Source: Peltaster fructicola (taxonomy: Eukaryota; Ascomycota; Dothideomycetes). Taken from it: a stretch of DNA of 64,000 nucleotides. Both the position numbers and the translations under genes were made by a program. Under the pieces are notes generated by a model. The model ran no database searches. It worked only from the letters and a program-made list of their open reading frames with translations, and was not told where the DNA came from. Positions 1-10,914 of this stretch are shown in pieces. Numbering within the stretch: position 1 is the stretch's first letter; every line of letters begins with the position of its first letter. The stretch covers positions 558,001 through 622,000 of the forward strand of contig CP051141.1 in NCBI GenBank assembly GCA_001592805.2. Direction: 5' to 3'.

Positions 1-3000
1 CACCAGTAGAAGCTTTTGTGCCCTCTCCATTTGTGGACGAGCTTGGCTTGAACTCTGGTGCTTCAGCATTGAGCTTGTTGGTAGCATCTGCATCTGCCAT
101 CTCTGTATCACCATTGCTTTGCTCAGTGCCTGCTGATTGCTTCACCTCGCTCATCTTGAAGTCTTGCGGAATAACCCATTTCTTCTCACGGTTCTTGAGT
201 GGGCCTTGCAATGACGTGGCGGCAAGCTTGAGATCGTTACGAGGATCATCATCAGAGATTGCCTTGATAGCATCCTGCATTGCTTTGCCGTGAAACTTGA
301 GTGCTGGGAAGACTGTATGGACTCCCTTGAGCACGATGATGCCGTTTCGGATATGCATATACTCCTTAGACTCGAAGCAGATCTTGAAAGCATCCTTGAC
401 AGCGTTGTGCCAGCTAAAGAGGATGCGACGGAAGTCCTCATAGTCAAGCCATGCTGTTGGCTTGCCAGTCTCATCGAACTCTGTAGCGAAGCCTGTGTGT
501 TCTTTCTTGCTGCCATAGGCCTCATGCTCGAAGGTCTTCTTGCTGCTGTGCCAGTTTGACAAGTGCTTGAGCACCTCACACAAGAAGCGCCCAAAGTTCT
601 CTGCCTCTCGTGCTGAGCATGAGTAGATGATATTTGCGAGCAGTGACTTGCGGATCAACTGATCTAGGAGTGCATACAGACTGAAGCCAGGTGTGTTGTT
701 GTTGTGGAGAATCTTAAGCAGGGTAGAGCAGTAGTTGGCGTCCAGTGCAGAGTACAGAGCACGAGGTAAGAAACACTCTTGCAGCAGGTTGAGGTGTTGT
801 GCAGCCTTGACTGACTCGTCAGTGTTGAGCTCAAACCAATGCTTTTTCTGTGTGCCGAGCCAGTGTCGAATGCCGTTCACAGCGCCGACGCGCTGGTGCA
901 GCTCAGCGAGAAGTGATTTAGCACGATCCTCGAGTGCAGTCATCTTCTTCTCTCGTTCCTTGATAGCAACGACAGAAGTGTCAGAACGATCCTTCGAGAT
1001 CTCCTTGCGCTGAGCTTCGAGTCGATCTCTTTCAGCCTCGTAACTGTCGATCGGGCAATGAACATCTTGAGGTGTCAGACTCCAGAAGGTAGTGTAGAAG
1101 TGCATGTTGACTCGTTGTGACAAGGTGCCGGTGACAGAGGGAAGGCGTTCGACAATCTTTGCAAGTACAGGATGCCATGGCGTCGTTTTGACAGTTGTTA
1201 CATCTCCGTTCGTCTGCTTAGCGTCCTGCATGACCACATCTGCATCCTTCTCTTGGTTCTTCTGGGCTTTGTCCATCTCAGTCTTGTGGTGAGCGATAAT
1301 GTGTCGTGAGATTGCAAAGGCAGCTGCAGGCTCAAGACCGAACCGACCTATGAGGTCAACGACATCCGGCACAACCTTCTCGAACTCCTCTGGCGTCGTG
1401 TGTGATCGAAGCATATCAAGGTACTGTGCGAAGACTTCATGGATCTTGTCCATGTTGTTGCCTAGAACTTTTAAAGGCATGTCTTTTGAGCCCTCGCGAT
1501 GCGCATACATGTGTATCTCTTGTGCAATAGCGATCAGCATCTGAGCGACGATGCGAGCATCAGTCAATGCCTTCATAAGGCGTCTGGCTGAGCTCTTGCG
1601 CTTGTGTCGATTGTCTGCAAGCTGCTGAACGGTGACGCTTTGCAGTACTTCACCGCCAGTCATGGCGATGAGCTGAACGTCGTTGAAGTTCATGTCAGAC
1701 TTAATGCCAGCCATCTCAGCGATGACTTGATCGATGAGCTCCAGATCCGTGGAGTCTCCCTTGCGCAACTCTGATGCGACATATTGTAGGACTGGCGATG
1801 GGTTGACACTGCTGTATCGTGTGAAAAGAGAAGCGACGAATTGGGAAAGTGCCTGCAGCCATGCACTTGTGAGCATGCCATCTGCTTGCATGCGGTCACG
1901 GCCTTGGCCACTGAGAGATCGAATGAGCACCCAGGTTAGAACGTCGAATGCCAATGGGTTGAAGTAGTGGACACTGTCGACAAGACCAGGAATCATGTTG
2001 CTGTAGCTCTCCAGCTGGTTGATGAATGTCATCATGACAATGCCGGGAGAAGCAAATGCGACCTTGGCAAGAGCTCTAGCTTGGATCTTGCCACTCTGGT
2101 TGGTGATGCGGCGTAAGACGTCCTTGACCTCAGCGCGATTCTTGTCGAAAGCGGTCTTGATAGCTGGCAGGCGGGAGGTTTTGCCTGTATACCACTCTTC
2201 GTAGAGACGGAAGCGAACGGTGATGGAGAACGTGCTCAAGAGTTCAAACATCTCCTGGTTGAGACCAGGATTGTGCTTGGTCAAGCTGAGAGCAGGCAGC
2301 AGGGTGCCTTTGACGAAAGTGACCCAACGATCAACGTTGGCCTTTGATGTATCCTTCTCCAACCAGTATCGAGTGAGTCGAATGAGTGTGACCATCAATA
2401 GGATGTCTTGTCCGACTCGAACTCCAAGAACGTTCATGAAGCTGCTAGCGAGAGCGAAGAAATCGTCGATTGTCTGACAGACAGGAATGTTATCTTCCCA
2501 GTCGACGTAGTAGTGACGCTCTTCGTAGCCGTCACCATTATCTGCATTGTCAAGACCAAGATGCTTGCGAACTCGGCCGCGTGGTCGTGGCGCAAGACGT
2601 AGTGAGCCATCAGCATTACTGATCATATCAATTGGCTGTGGCTTCGTCTCGCGTGTCCAACCTTCGGCTTGGTATGGGTGTACAGGCTTGGCGACCTTAC
2701 TGATCATGTGATTGACGATTCTGTGCAAGAAGCGTGGTAGTGCCGGGTCGAGATCAACAAGCCATGGAAACTTGCCAAGAATGTAAAGAGCTTCAGGTAG
2801 GGCGCCGATGGCGAGAAGTGCCTTGAGCAGCAGGATCTTCTGGTTTGTTGGTGGACCTGGCTGCTTGTCTGTCTCGTCGTCTTTCTTGTCAGGCTTTGGT
2901 GATGCACCGCCGCTCTTGGCAGCATCTGCGCGAAGGTTTCGAACAGCAGGAACAGTATCGTCTGATAGCGCACCTGCCATAAGGAGAGCGTTCATGCCAC

Positions 3001-4633
3001 CACCTGGACGATCCTTGCGATCACGCTCTTGCTTCTCCTTCTCAAGGCGTTCCTTCTCTTGCTCCATGTCCTGGTCGGTAGGATAGAGGTGAGGATACAA
3101 GTCGCGCAGAGACACGAAGCCAATTTTGATGAGGAGAGCTGCAAGGTACATGAGATTCTCGGGCATGACGTCTGAGACATCTCGTGTTGGTGAAGCATAG
3201 TAACGCAGCTTGAAACCGAGCAGCTGAGCTGCATCAGGGTTGCCCTGAGGTGGCAACATCTTTGTGGCCTTCATGTACTTGCGGTTCTCGTTGATGCGCT
3301 TACGCTGGTCAGCTGTGATATCTCGGCCCTTGGCATCAGCCTCTGTCTGCACTTCTTGCTCGAGCAGAGGAAGGATTGCTTCGTAGTTGGTGATCTTGCG
3401 ACCGCCAAGCTCGAAGAAAGCGTTGATACCCTCAGCCCGGGCTTGGTTCCAGAACTTGACATCGCGCTCGTCACGACTCTTCTGTAGGATCGGACGTTCT
3501 TCGTCAGGATATTGCCACTTCATACAGCCTGGCCATGACCAGTTTGGTAGAGTACCTGGACCAAGTTGGATGTACTCCACGCCATCGACCGTGAAAGGCT
3601 CTGGCCACCATGGACTGCATCTGAAGAACTTCATGAAGAAGCGATATGCCTTTACAAGAGAGTTGGCGCTGATATCGAGGATGATATCCAGGACTCGGCC
3701 AACGTCAAGGTCAAAAGCACCAACAAGAGCCATGACGCGAGTGACAGACTTGAGTCCCATCTCAGGATCAGCTGTCTCACCATTTGCCTCCTGGCTTGTG
3801 TTGTAGTAATCTAGTGATCCCAGCTTGGCATAGCCTTCAGACTCCTCGCGGAGGAGGTTGAAGTTTGCCTGCCGATACAGAACGTTGGTGGTCTTACGAG
3901 TGCGCATACGGTCGAAAGTGCCACGCACAAGACCCAATGACTGTAGGAGTGAGACGTCAAGCTCGGAGCGGAAAGTCTCGAGATCGATGCCAGTGTTTGC
4001 AGCGATGACAGCAAGTGACTTGCGCTTCTGGTCCTTGTCGTCAAGAAGTGAGATGGTATCAATGAACAACGAGCTTATGTCCAGATCGTCCTTGTTTGTC
4101 TTGCTGATGAGTTCGTGGACAAACTTGCCAGCTTCGGCAGATTCGAATCTCTTGTCGAGTGCTGCTCTAACCAGCTCTTGTACGAGAACGCTCGTTGTGA
4201 TGTAGTCCTGGCCTACCATGCTGTCGAGCAAGGTCTGGCGTCCTGTCTCTTTCCATGTAGCCACGATGTCCTCTGTGAGGTAGTCGTATGTGTATGGACG
4301 GATAGGTTTGTTTGGCTCATCATCAACAAGCTCTGGCAGGGTGTATGCTGGAACTTGTGGTGGTGTGAATGTGAATTGTGGAGATGCGGTGGTTTGTTCG
4401 TGGTTCTGAAGGCGTGAAGGGACTGGCGCAGGGGAGTCATTCTGACTGTCAGATGGCTGATTGTGCATACCACCTCTTCTACCACCACGGCCACCGCCAC
4501 GGCCGCCGCGAGGACTGTTCAAGCCGCCACGAGTTCGGGCGATGTCCATGGTAGCGGGATCATGCTGTGATGGTCTGCCGTCTTGTGAGTTTTGATTATC
4601 CGGACGCTTGCGCTTTCCACTGCCTGGCGCCAT
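1..4633 (-). CDS. THO2: THO complex subunit 2, N-terminal part (runs off left edge)
   Basis: Seen: one uninterrupted frame of about 1544 codons from an ATG at 4633 to the left edge; the frame at both ends agrees, so no intron is needed. It opens with a basic, Gly/Arg-rich tail (RGGRGGGRGGRRGG near residues 40-60) and continues as a long helical protein with a charged coiled stretch near 1000 (plus-strand position), e.g. EAERDRLEAQRKEISKDRSD. Known: Tho2 is the scaffold of the THO/TREX complex, which couples nuclear Pol II transcription to mRNP packaging and export; the family is usually 1600-2400 residues, so the C-terminus lies outside the window. It is transcribed away from the BAR-domain gene, with about 600 bp between starts. 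THO7, another subunit, lies at 58416. Family assignment is by recognition of the overall protein, not by search. Confidence 0.88.
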   Translation of the reverse strand, partial: MAPGSGKRKRPDNQNSQDGRPSQHDPATMDIARTRGGLNSPRGGRGGGRGGRRGGMHNQPSDSQNDSPAPVPSRLQNHEQTTASPQFTFTPPQVPAYTLPELVDDEPNKPIRPYTYDYLTEDIVATWKETGRQTLLDSMVGQDYITTSVLVQELVRAALDKRFESAEAGKFVHELISKTNKDDLDISSLFIDTISLLDDKDQKRKSLAVIAANTGIDLETFRSELDVSLLQSLGLVRGTFDRMRTRKTTNVLYRQANFNLLREESEGYAKLGSLDYYNTSQEANGETADPEMGLKSVTRVMALVGAFDLDVGRVLDIILDISANSLVKAYRFFMKFFRCSPWWPEPFTVDGVEYIQLGPGTLPNWSWPGCMKWQYPDEERPILQKSRDERDVKFWNQARAEGINAFFELGGRKITNYEAILPLLEQEVQTEADAKGRDITADQRKRINENRKYMKATKMLPPQGNPDAAQLLGFKLRYYASPTRDVSDVMPENLMYLAALLIKIGFVSLRDLYPHLYPTDQDMEQEKERLEKEKQERDRKDRPGGGMNALLMAGALSDDTVPAVRNLRADAAKSGGASPKPDKKDDETDKQPGPPTNQKILLLKALLAIGALPEALYILGKFPWLVDLDPALPRFLHRIVNHMISKVAKPVHPYQAEGWTRETKPQPIDMISNADGSLRLAPRPRGRVRKHLGLDNADNGDGYEERHYYVDWEDNIPVCQTIDDFFALASSFMNVLGVRVGQDILLMVTLIRLTRYWLEKDTSKANVDRWVTFVKGTLLPALSLTKHNPGLNQEMFELLSTFSITVRFRLYEEWYTGKTSRLPAIKTAFDKNRAEVKDVLRRITNQSGKIQARALAKVAFASPGIVMMTFINQLESYSNMIPGLVDSVHYFNPLAFDVLTWVLIRSLSGQGRDRMQADGMLTSAWLQALSQFVASLFTRYSSVNPSPVLQYVASELRKGDSTDLELIDQVIAEMAGIKSDMNFNDVQLIAMTGGEVLQSVTVQQLADNRHKRKSSARRLMKALTDARIVAQMLIAIAQEIHMYAHREGSKDMPLKVLGNNMDKIHEVFAQYLDMLRSHTTPEEFEKVVPDVVDLIGRFGLEPAAAFAISRHIIAHHKTEMDKAQKNQEKDADVVMQDAKQTNGDVTTVKTTPWHPVLAKIVERLPSVTGTLSQRVNMHFYTTFWSLTPQDVHCPIDSYEAERDRLEAQRKEISKDRSDTSVVAIKEREKKMTALEDRAKSLLAELHQRVGAVNGIRHWLGTQKKHWFELNTDESVKAAQHLNLLQECFLPRALYSALDANYCSTLLKILHNNNTPGFSLYALLDQLIRKSLLANIIYSCSAREAENFGRFLCEVLKHLSNWHSSKKTFEHEAYGSKKEHTGFATEFDETGKPTAWLDYEDFRRILFSWHNAVKDAFKICFESKEYMHIRNGIIVLKGVHTVFPALKFHGKAMQDAIKAISDDDPRNDLKLAATSLQGPLKNREKKWVIPQDFKMSEVKQSAGTEQSNGDTEMADADATNKLNAEAPEFKPSSSTNGEGTKASTG

Positions 4634-5233
4634 GCTGCTTGTGTGTTGAGTCTGCAGCAAGGCGTCAGGTATGCTAGATTAGGATTGGGTATGCAGCATG
4701 CGAGAGCGCGCAAAGCTTCGATCGATTGGAGGTAGTGGTTGTTTGTGGTGAGTGTCAGTTGTGTGCAGGTCGTGCGATAATGTTGATGACTTGGTTGGTA
4801 AGTTGGTTGATCCTTTCGTGTTCAATTTTGAAGGCATGAGAAGATGGAAGGTCGTAAAGGAATGCAATGAGAGAAGGTCGAGTTATTGCTGCGCGTTGTG
4901 ATATCGCGGGTGACTTTGAATGATGTGAACCTCTAAAGCATGACTCGCGAGCCGCGAGGCTGGAGCCGCGAAGAGCTACGCCTAAAACGGACTAATTAGT
5001 CATCCGAGAGAGCATTCACTTCCTCCGCTCTAAATTGTTGTCATGCATCTGTTATCGATCCCAGCGGTCTCGCAAGGTCAATGTAGATGCACCCTCATCA
5101 CGACCTCTGTCACGCAGATGCTTTCCTCGTCACGTCTCATGCGTGTGTCCAAGGCAACAGCTTGTGGTTGACCTATGTCTTGTGCTGATCTCAGGACGGT
5201 CTTTCAATAGCTCGGAAGCTCATCTCACGCAAC
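4634..5233. promoter_or_regulatory. Divergent intergenic region THO2 / BAR gene
   Basis: About 600 bp between two divergent starts with no convincing ORF. It holds an imperfect palindrome CGGACTAATTAGTCATCCG at 4988-5006, with CGG/CCG outer triplets of the kind bound by Zn2Cys6 dimers, and a local repeat of GAGCCGCGA near 4950-4975. Promoter function is inferred from position only. Confidence 0.35.
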
Positions 5234-6197
5234 ATGCAGAGAAGGCTGAGTCTCTTGAAGCAATGGGGTAAAGAACGGTTCGGAAGTCAGCGTCCAACGC
5301 AGACTAGCGATGAGTTCAAGGCAATGGAGGCTGAGATGCAGTTGCGTCACAACGGTGGGTTGATCGAGTAGTGCTTCGCCAGTATCTGATGCCGACCAGG
5401 CTTGACACGCCTACAAACTTCTACTAGAACATATCTTCGATGGCTTTCGAAGCGTTACCCGAAAGACAAGGACAGACAGTTGCCAGTTGGACAACTTGGC
5501 GCTGCCATGGCCGAACATGGCAACGACTTCGACGAGGACGTCGAATTTGGCCAGTGTCTGATCGCTATGGGTCAAGTGCAAGACCGTCTAGCTCGTATAC
5601 AGGAAGCATATCTTGCCAACGTCAAAAGCTGCTGGATGGAGTCCTTGGATCATTCTCTAGCACACATGGCAGAGTATCATGATGCTCGCAGAAAGCTTGA
5701 GAGTAAGCGACTCGCATACGATGCGGCTAGATCTCAACTGCAAAGCAGCCGAAAGGACGACCCTCGACTCGAAGCTGCTGTTATCACGCAGAAGAGACAG
5801 TACATCGAAACGTATCGAGACGTGAGCAGGCTAATGCGTGAAATAGTAAGTGCTAAGCTACGCGCTCGACAGTGCTAACCATTGATATAGAGCGACGCCG
5901 AGAACGACAGTATAGTCGATTTGACAAGCTTCGTTGGTGCTCAGATCGCATATCACGAACGGTCTCGTGCAGCACTTCTATCCTTGAGGGACCACTGGCC
6001 AGCGTAGGTCCATCATAGCCAAAGTCATCTCATCTGACAATGATAGATCTGCTGGGCTGATCGAGAGAAGCGAGCTCAACGGCAAGTCTGACCAAAGATA
6101 TAGGAGTGCTCGGTCGATGTCGTCAAACATGGATCTAAGAGCCCAGAATGCAGACACCGAGAGCGACACGGCTAGCGAGGCATCTTCCCGTGAATGA
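5234..6197 (+). CDS. BAR-domain protein, 4 exons
   Basis: Exons by splice reading: 5234-5354, 5400-5845, 5891-6003, 6047-6197 (276 aa). All three introns are 43-45 nt with GT-AG ends and keep the frame. The N-terminus (MQRRLSLLKQWGKERFG) then EAEMQLRHNGLTRLQTSTR and a long heptad-rich helical middle match fungal amphiphysin-like BAR proteins, which bind and bend membranes at endocytic or cortical sites. No SH3 domain is seen; the tail is Ser/Arg-rich (RYRSARSMSS). The third exon could also stop at a TAG if the third intron were retained. An alternative last intron (6190-6234, with a cctaatg branch site) would read on to a stop at about 6464, so the C-terminus is uncertain. The product is probably cytosolic and membrane-associated. 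Confidence 0.72.
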
Positions 6198-6733
6198 GAG
6201 GGTTTGAGAGGCAGATCCTAATGGGAACGAGCAGGATGTTTGTTCAAAATTCAGGTCATGCCAATCATTCGAGGACATCCACCAAGAGCATGTCCAGGAT
6301 TCAACATGGCGAGCCTCCTTGAATCTCCTAGCCTCGCAGCCACAATATCGCAGGTTTGTTGCGCAACAGCGAATCCTCGAGTCGCTCTAACCGTGGACTG
6401 GAACGCAATGGCTACTCAGGTCTTGCAATTGTTGAACACCGCAAGCAGTCAGTTGCAGGTCTGAGAGTATGATGTTGCTGAAATACTCGGAGAAAGCACT
6501 CTTCCCGCCACGCATGGCCGAGTGTATGGATGAGCCAGGCTGGACAAGGCAATGAGCATTGCCTGATGCAAACCGAGCAATACTGTAGCTACATTTGTGT
6601 CGCTAGACCTGCCTCAATCATGTCACCTTGCAGTGACGTTCCGTTCGTCTCATCAAATAAACTGGGGTCCACTTACCTACATGTACTTCACTCTGACCTC
6701 TATTCACGCGTAGCACTCCAACGACGAGCAGCA
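6198..6733. other. Intergenic, possible tail of BAR gene
   Basis: Roughly 535 bp between two plus-strand genes. Positions 6235-6400 hold protein-like stretches in more than one frame (RTSTKSMSRIQHGEPP in one, LNLLASQPQYRRFVAQQR in another), so the BAR gene's 3' end may once have extended here. The rest is presumably terminator and promoter; no clear motif is seen. Confidence 0.3.
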
Positions 6734-8717
6734 ATGGACGACTCCGACAGCAGCTCGTTGTCATCAGTAGCGCCCGATGAAGAGGTTCAGAAGCTCGCGC
6801 CCATCTTTCTCAAGGCGAAGAAAGCTACGAAGCTGATCGCACCACCACCCAAGACACCTCCGAGACCAAAGCGAGCACCATCACCTCCTCACGAGGATGT
6901 CTTCGCGGACAATCCTGACGTCGCGGTACGTTCAAGACATCATAGCCACGACTTGGCGCGTTGATAACGCGTGTAACGCAAACTACAAGCACGTTTGCTG
7001 ACCGGACATCTATAGTTCATCGTCATGTTCAGATCACGATTCCACGCTGCCTTTCCACCCAAACTCGCCCACTTTGGACCGCAAGATATCGAACGAGGAG
7101 TTTTTGACGATGTGCCTAGCCCACAAGCCGAGGCGCTGCTCTGTGCTCTGCTAGGGTTGGTACTCAACCGCAAGAAGCCTGTGGAGTATGTTGTTCGGTG
7201 GAAGATCGAGACGAAATGCTGACAATGAGTAGGCAAGGACATCACGGACGCGCTCTTGAGGAAGCAATACAGACGCACAAATCACAATGGCCTCTTCAAT
7301 GGGAGGGCAAGAATCCTCTATCAGGAAGTCAGGATTTCAAGACTATGACGCCAGAGAATAGAGTACGTGTCGCATTAAGCTGCGCGATGGATTACTGACA
7401 GTATAGCTCTATCTCCTGCGCACATTGATCATGTGGTCACTCACATCATCTGAAGAGATCTCCGCCATAATCCGAAACAGCTACAAGCAGAATCGACACA
7501 ACGATGACGAGAACCAGCCACTTTCTGTACAGCCATGGGGAAGAGACGGTGACAAGCGACGATACTTTCTGGTCGAAGGGCAAGACGACACGAGCTTTCG
7601 AGTCTATCGTGAAGGCCATAGGAGTGTGAAGAATATTCAGTGGTACAGCATGGCGGGTGATATCGAGGAGGTCAAAGTTTTGGCAGAAAAACTTGACAAG
7701 GATGATGGTTCGCAAGCAGCACGCACTCTAGCACAGCGTATGCTTGCTGCCATTCCTCGCTTCGAAGCCACAGAGGAGGTGAGTATGAAGTCGCAATCGT
7801 CAACATCTGCTGACCGAGCACAGAAGCGCAAGCGTCGAGAATACAGACAGGTTCGCAGGGCGCAGTTCACTAGGCCTGAGCCAGGCTTCTCGTTGTACGA
7901 AGGCCGCACACGTGGCAAGCGCATGCGCTACACGTATGATGAGGACGATGAGAACGCGTTCCTCTCTGATGCTACTTCCACGAGACGCTCCGGTCGACAC
8001 TCCGAACGGGATACTCCCGTCGACGCAGGACCAGTCACAACTCTCAGCGGACGTCAAGTCAAACCTCGTCGTGGTGGAGAATATGGAGCCAGCCTGCTCA
8101 GTGGTCAGAGCACAACCTACGACACACCAGACTATGATGATGGCACAGATGCTAGTGACGCGGTCCTGCCAGCTGGACGTGCAACTCGCGGTGCTCGTGC
8201 CTCGAATGGTCAAACTACTAATGGCAAGCATCGGTACGTGGACGACTACAACGACGAAGACATGAGCGAGGAAGAGGATGCAATACCCAGTGGCGAAGAG
8301 TGGGATAGTGAGGAGAATGAAAAGGACGACTACGATATTCCCGATGCAGATGCAGAAGATGAGGACGAAGATATCGATGAAGAGGAGCTTGACGAACTGG
8401 GAGTGTCCTACGAGCCGAAAAGCCTAGTTGTCAAGCTCAGAGTCTCCGGAGCATCGAATACGCAGCCTGAGGTCGCATCAGACACGAAGCAGGAACAGCA
8501 CAAGGACGACATTATAGCTACGGCGGCCCTTGATACACCAACACACCTTGCGCCTGCTCCAGCGCAGGCTCCTCTATCGGGATATCCAACACCAGCTTCA
8601 CTACCACTAGTCATGCCGAAGACAGAATACAGTGCTCCAGCTACAGCACAACCAGTCTGGCAGCAGGCTGAATCACATCAGCCTGTTCAGCCAGTCATTG
8701 TACAACAACCACAATAA
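6734..8717 (+). CDS. DDT/WHIM-domain chromatin-remodelling-type protein
   Basis: Exons: 6734-6925, 7016-7185, 7233-7362, 7407-7778, 7824-8717; the introns are GT-AG and restore frame. The 45 nt intron at 7779-7823 is a multiple of three with no stop, so retained transcripts would also be open. After a Pro-rich start the segment MFRSRFHAAFPPKLAHFG plus PSPQAEALLCALLGLVLN resembles the DDT/WHIM1 helical module, and GRDGDKRRYFLVEG followed by SFRVYREG resembles the WSD (WHIM3) motif of ISWI-partner proteins (RSF1/CECR2/Itc1 type). The second half is a low-complexity tail: a basic RKRREYRQVRRAQ patch, long Asp/Glu runs (8330-8400) and a Pro/Ala/Gln-rich end. Likely role is nuclear, nucleosome spacing or chromatin binding; this is inferred from family resemblance and no PHD or bromodomain is seen. 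Confidence 0.65.
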
Positions 8718-9009
8718 GCGTCCGCTAAAGCTTTCGCTATAGCAGCAGTTAATGTCTCTCTGAAAGCATCACACAAGTACATCCATAGCGACGTTGCTTG
8801 ATAGACATGCATGGCGGATTTGTACCTGTATGTCTCGCAGATAGCGACATGGAATCGCTTGAATAGCCAAATGCACTTGTTCTATGCTTTCATCAATCAT
8901 ATCATCGTCCGACGTAGTCGTCGATTCGTTGTTTGCCGTCCTTGTGGTCTAAAGTATGCCATCTGAGCTCGCAAGCCATGCTTTACCACGAGCTTCACCC
9001 ATCCTTGGT

Positions 9010-9357
9010 CTATCGAGGGCCCCCTGCTCGCCAATCACGAGGTCTGAAATAGGACACCATTTCTTGCAGGTTGCGTTCAGCTTGAGCTGTCTTGGCCTGT
9101 TCCGCCTGTATCGCTTGAGCGTTGCGATGTTTCTTCCAAGTGTAAGCTTCTTTGAGTAGCAGTAGACGTCGTCGGAGGTCGTCTGCGATGTTGGAAAGTG
9201 CTTGTATCTCTTGTTCAATCGAGACAACCGCAGTCTGTTGTTCTGATCGGCGTCGTTCGTGACGCTGGGTGTGTCGCGGCATTGTGTTTGGCTTTGGTCT
9301 GCTCCGGATGATGCACATGTATTGTTGATGCTCTTGCTTGCAGAGAGCCGCCTTCAT
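9010..9357 (-). CDS. Small coiled-coil protein, hypothetical
   Basis: Single-exon ORF of 115 aa from the ATG at 9357, or 90 aa from an internal ATG at 9282. The sequence from the second ATG is a strongly helical, heptad-like stretch (IEQEIQALSNIADDLRRRLL then AIQAEQAKTAQAERNLQEMV) preceded by a basic segment RHTQRHERRR, loosely like a truncated bZIP or a small coiled-coil adaptor. The function is not recognised. It sits between the 3' ends of the DDT/WHIM gene and a minus-strand F-box-like gene. It could be a chance ORF, but the composition is protein-like. Confidence 0.42.
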   Translation of the reverse strand: MKAALCKQEHQQYMCIIRSRPKPNTMPRHTQRHERRRSEQQTAVVSIEQEIQALSNIADDLRRRLLLLKEAYTWKKHRNAQAIQAEQAKTAQAERNLQEMVSYFRPRDWRAGGPR

Positions 9358-9452
9358 ATATCTCGGTGGTGTTTGTCAGCAGATGCGCAGTATCATACTG
9401 TGTCGCCTGCTACACAAACATTGCTTCACATCGTGATTGCTCGTGAGTTGTG

Positions 9453-10592
9453 TTAGTCGATATCGTTCCCATATACACACAAAGGCACTTGCTCGCCTAG
9501 CGTCCTATCGATCATGCCCTGGTCACTTCGACCGGAGTGGCGCTGTCTTGGCTCATTGCTCTTCATGCGAGTCTCGAGCTCATGAGCAAATTCATCAGAT
9601 ATAGTGCCAGTGATATGGACATCTCGAACACCGGCAAGGTCGCCGAAAGGCTCAAGCATCTCTTTGACATCTTTGAGCGTTGTGTCTTTGGTCTCGTTGG
9701 GTGTCTGGCAATTTGAAGTGTTTGGCAATGTCTTGATCGTCTCAAGCACGGCATTAGAGCTGCTGATTCTGATGATGACTTTTGCCAAAGTTTCTGTATG
9801 GATGCCCTCTGTGCTCTCGTCCGCATCATGGCCAGGTTGGAGTGCCAGTACAAGCCTCGACACCTGCTTTCGCAGTCCATCGACCAAGCCTCTTCCACTG
9901 ATATTAAACTTGATCATTCCAGTGTAGCTGTCCACATGATCGACGTGAATGACCACTTTGCGTACCAACTTCAGATACTTCTCAGGCATGAGCTCCAGGA
10001 ATGGGTAGCCTCTACTCGGCGCCAGTCCGCTAGGTAGCAGCCATCTGAAGCGAAATGTGATGCCAGAGTATGTGACAAACAATAAGAAAGTACTGTGACC
10101 GTAGATCATAGCGGCGACTTCATCATGAATCTGCCTGCATACAGCGAGTAGAGAAGTGCATCCGCGTACCCAGACGACAGGAGGAGGCGAGTGGTCTTTG
10201 GCTGACCGACTCGCTCGTCCAGTCTCTTCCACAGACGGCAGCGCCATCCCTTTGGCACTACGCTTCTGCACTGCAGAGAAATTGCGTGCATGGCTGCCAA
10301 GTGGATTCGACTGCTTCAGTTCCTGGGTGTGAGGTATCAAGAACGAGTAGATGTGTTGTCGAAGCTCGAGCGGCAACCTCAGCAGAGGGAACTTGGGCAT
10401 GACGCTTGCTGGTGACCGCGATCGCTGTTCGAGTTCATCGTACGACTCGTGGCGATACAAGGGCGGCGCTCGGTTGTGCGATATGAGTGTTGTTGGTGCG
10501 AAATGAGGCGAGACATCATAGTCGCGACAGTTGTAGTGTCCGGTATCCATGCTGATGGAAGAGGTGAAGTCTCCAAGCGAGATCGAAGCCAT
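9453..10592 (-). CDS. F-box-like hypothetical protein
   Basis: Single exon, 379 aa, ATG at 10592. Residues about 70-85 (FPLLRLPLELRQHIYSFLIP) carry the LPxELRxxIYxxL signature of the large fungal family with a degenerate F-box-like N-terminus. This is followed by the usual LLAVCRQIHDEVAAMIYG motif (about 150-165) and a LLFVTYSGITFRF beta segment. Members of this expanded fungal family have no established substrate; a role in protein recognition is plausible but unproven. The last 80 residues are hydrophilic. The neighbours do not suggest a pathway. Confidence 0.65.
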   Translation of the reverse strand: MASISLGDFTSSISMDTGHYNCRDYDVSPHFAPTTLISHNRAPPLYRHESYDELEQRSRSPASVMPKFPLLRLPLELRQHIYSFLIPHTQELKQSNPLGSHARNFSAVQKRSAKGMALPSVEETGRASRSAKDHSPPPVVWVRGCTSLLAVCRQIHDEVAAMIYGHSTFLLFVTYSGITFRFRWLLPSGLAPSRGYPFLELMPEKYLKLVRKVVIHVDHVDSYTGMIKFNISGRGLVDGLRKQVSRLVLALQPGHDADESTEGIHTETLAKVIIRISSSNAVLETIKTLPNTSNCQTPNETKDTTLKDVKEMLEPFGDLAGVRDVHITGTISDEFAHELETRMKSNEPRQRHSGRSDQGMIDRTLGEQVPLCVYGNDID

Positions 10593-10914
10593 TATTTATT
10601 GGATAGGACGGCACGCGAACGAGTGCAGACAGTCCACCACACCTACTATGTACATTCTCAGATGTCTGCCTGATGGTTTACCAATCATTCGTCGTCGTTG
10701 ACAGGCCTTTGGATATGGTACGTCGATGCAGGCTCCAGAGCAAACTACACACACAAGATCAGGCAGCAATTGACACTAGACCATCAATCGTGCACAACGG
10801 CACTGGCGAGATATCGCTACTTCGTGGATCTATGGCGTATATAGCCTGATTGCTACAGCAGCATCAGAGACTTCGCCAGTCGACCTCTCGTTGCATCCTG
10901 TCGCAATCTTTCTT
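10593..10914. other. Intergenic
   Basis: About 320 bp upstream of the F-box-like gene and downstream of the secreted protein gene. Nothing recognisable beyond short A/T-rich stretches. Confidence 0.4.

Noticed and set aside
151-594. Minus ORF of 147 aa near the left edge
   Set aside because: It is an antisense-frame shadow of THO2; its Ser/Arg/Gln-rich composition is not protein-like.
4988-5006. CGGACTAATTAGTCATCCG as a proven Zn2Cys6 binding site
   Set aside because: A single short imperfect palindrome in a promoter; such matches occur by chance. Kept only as a remark.
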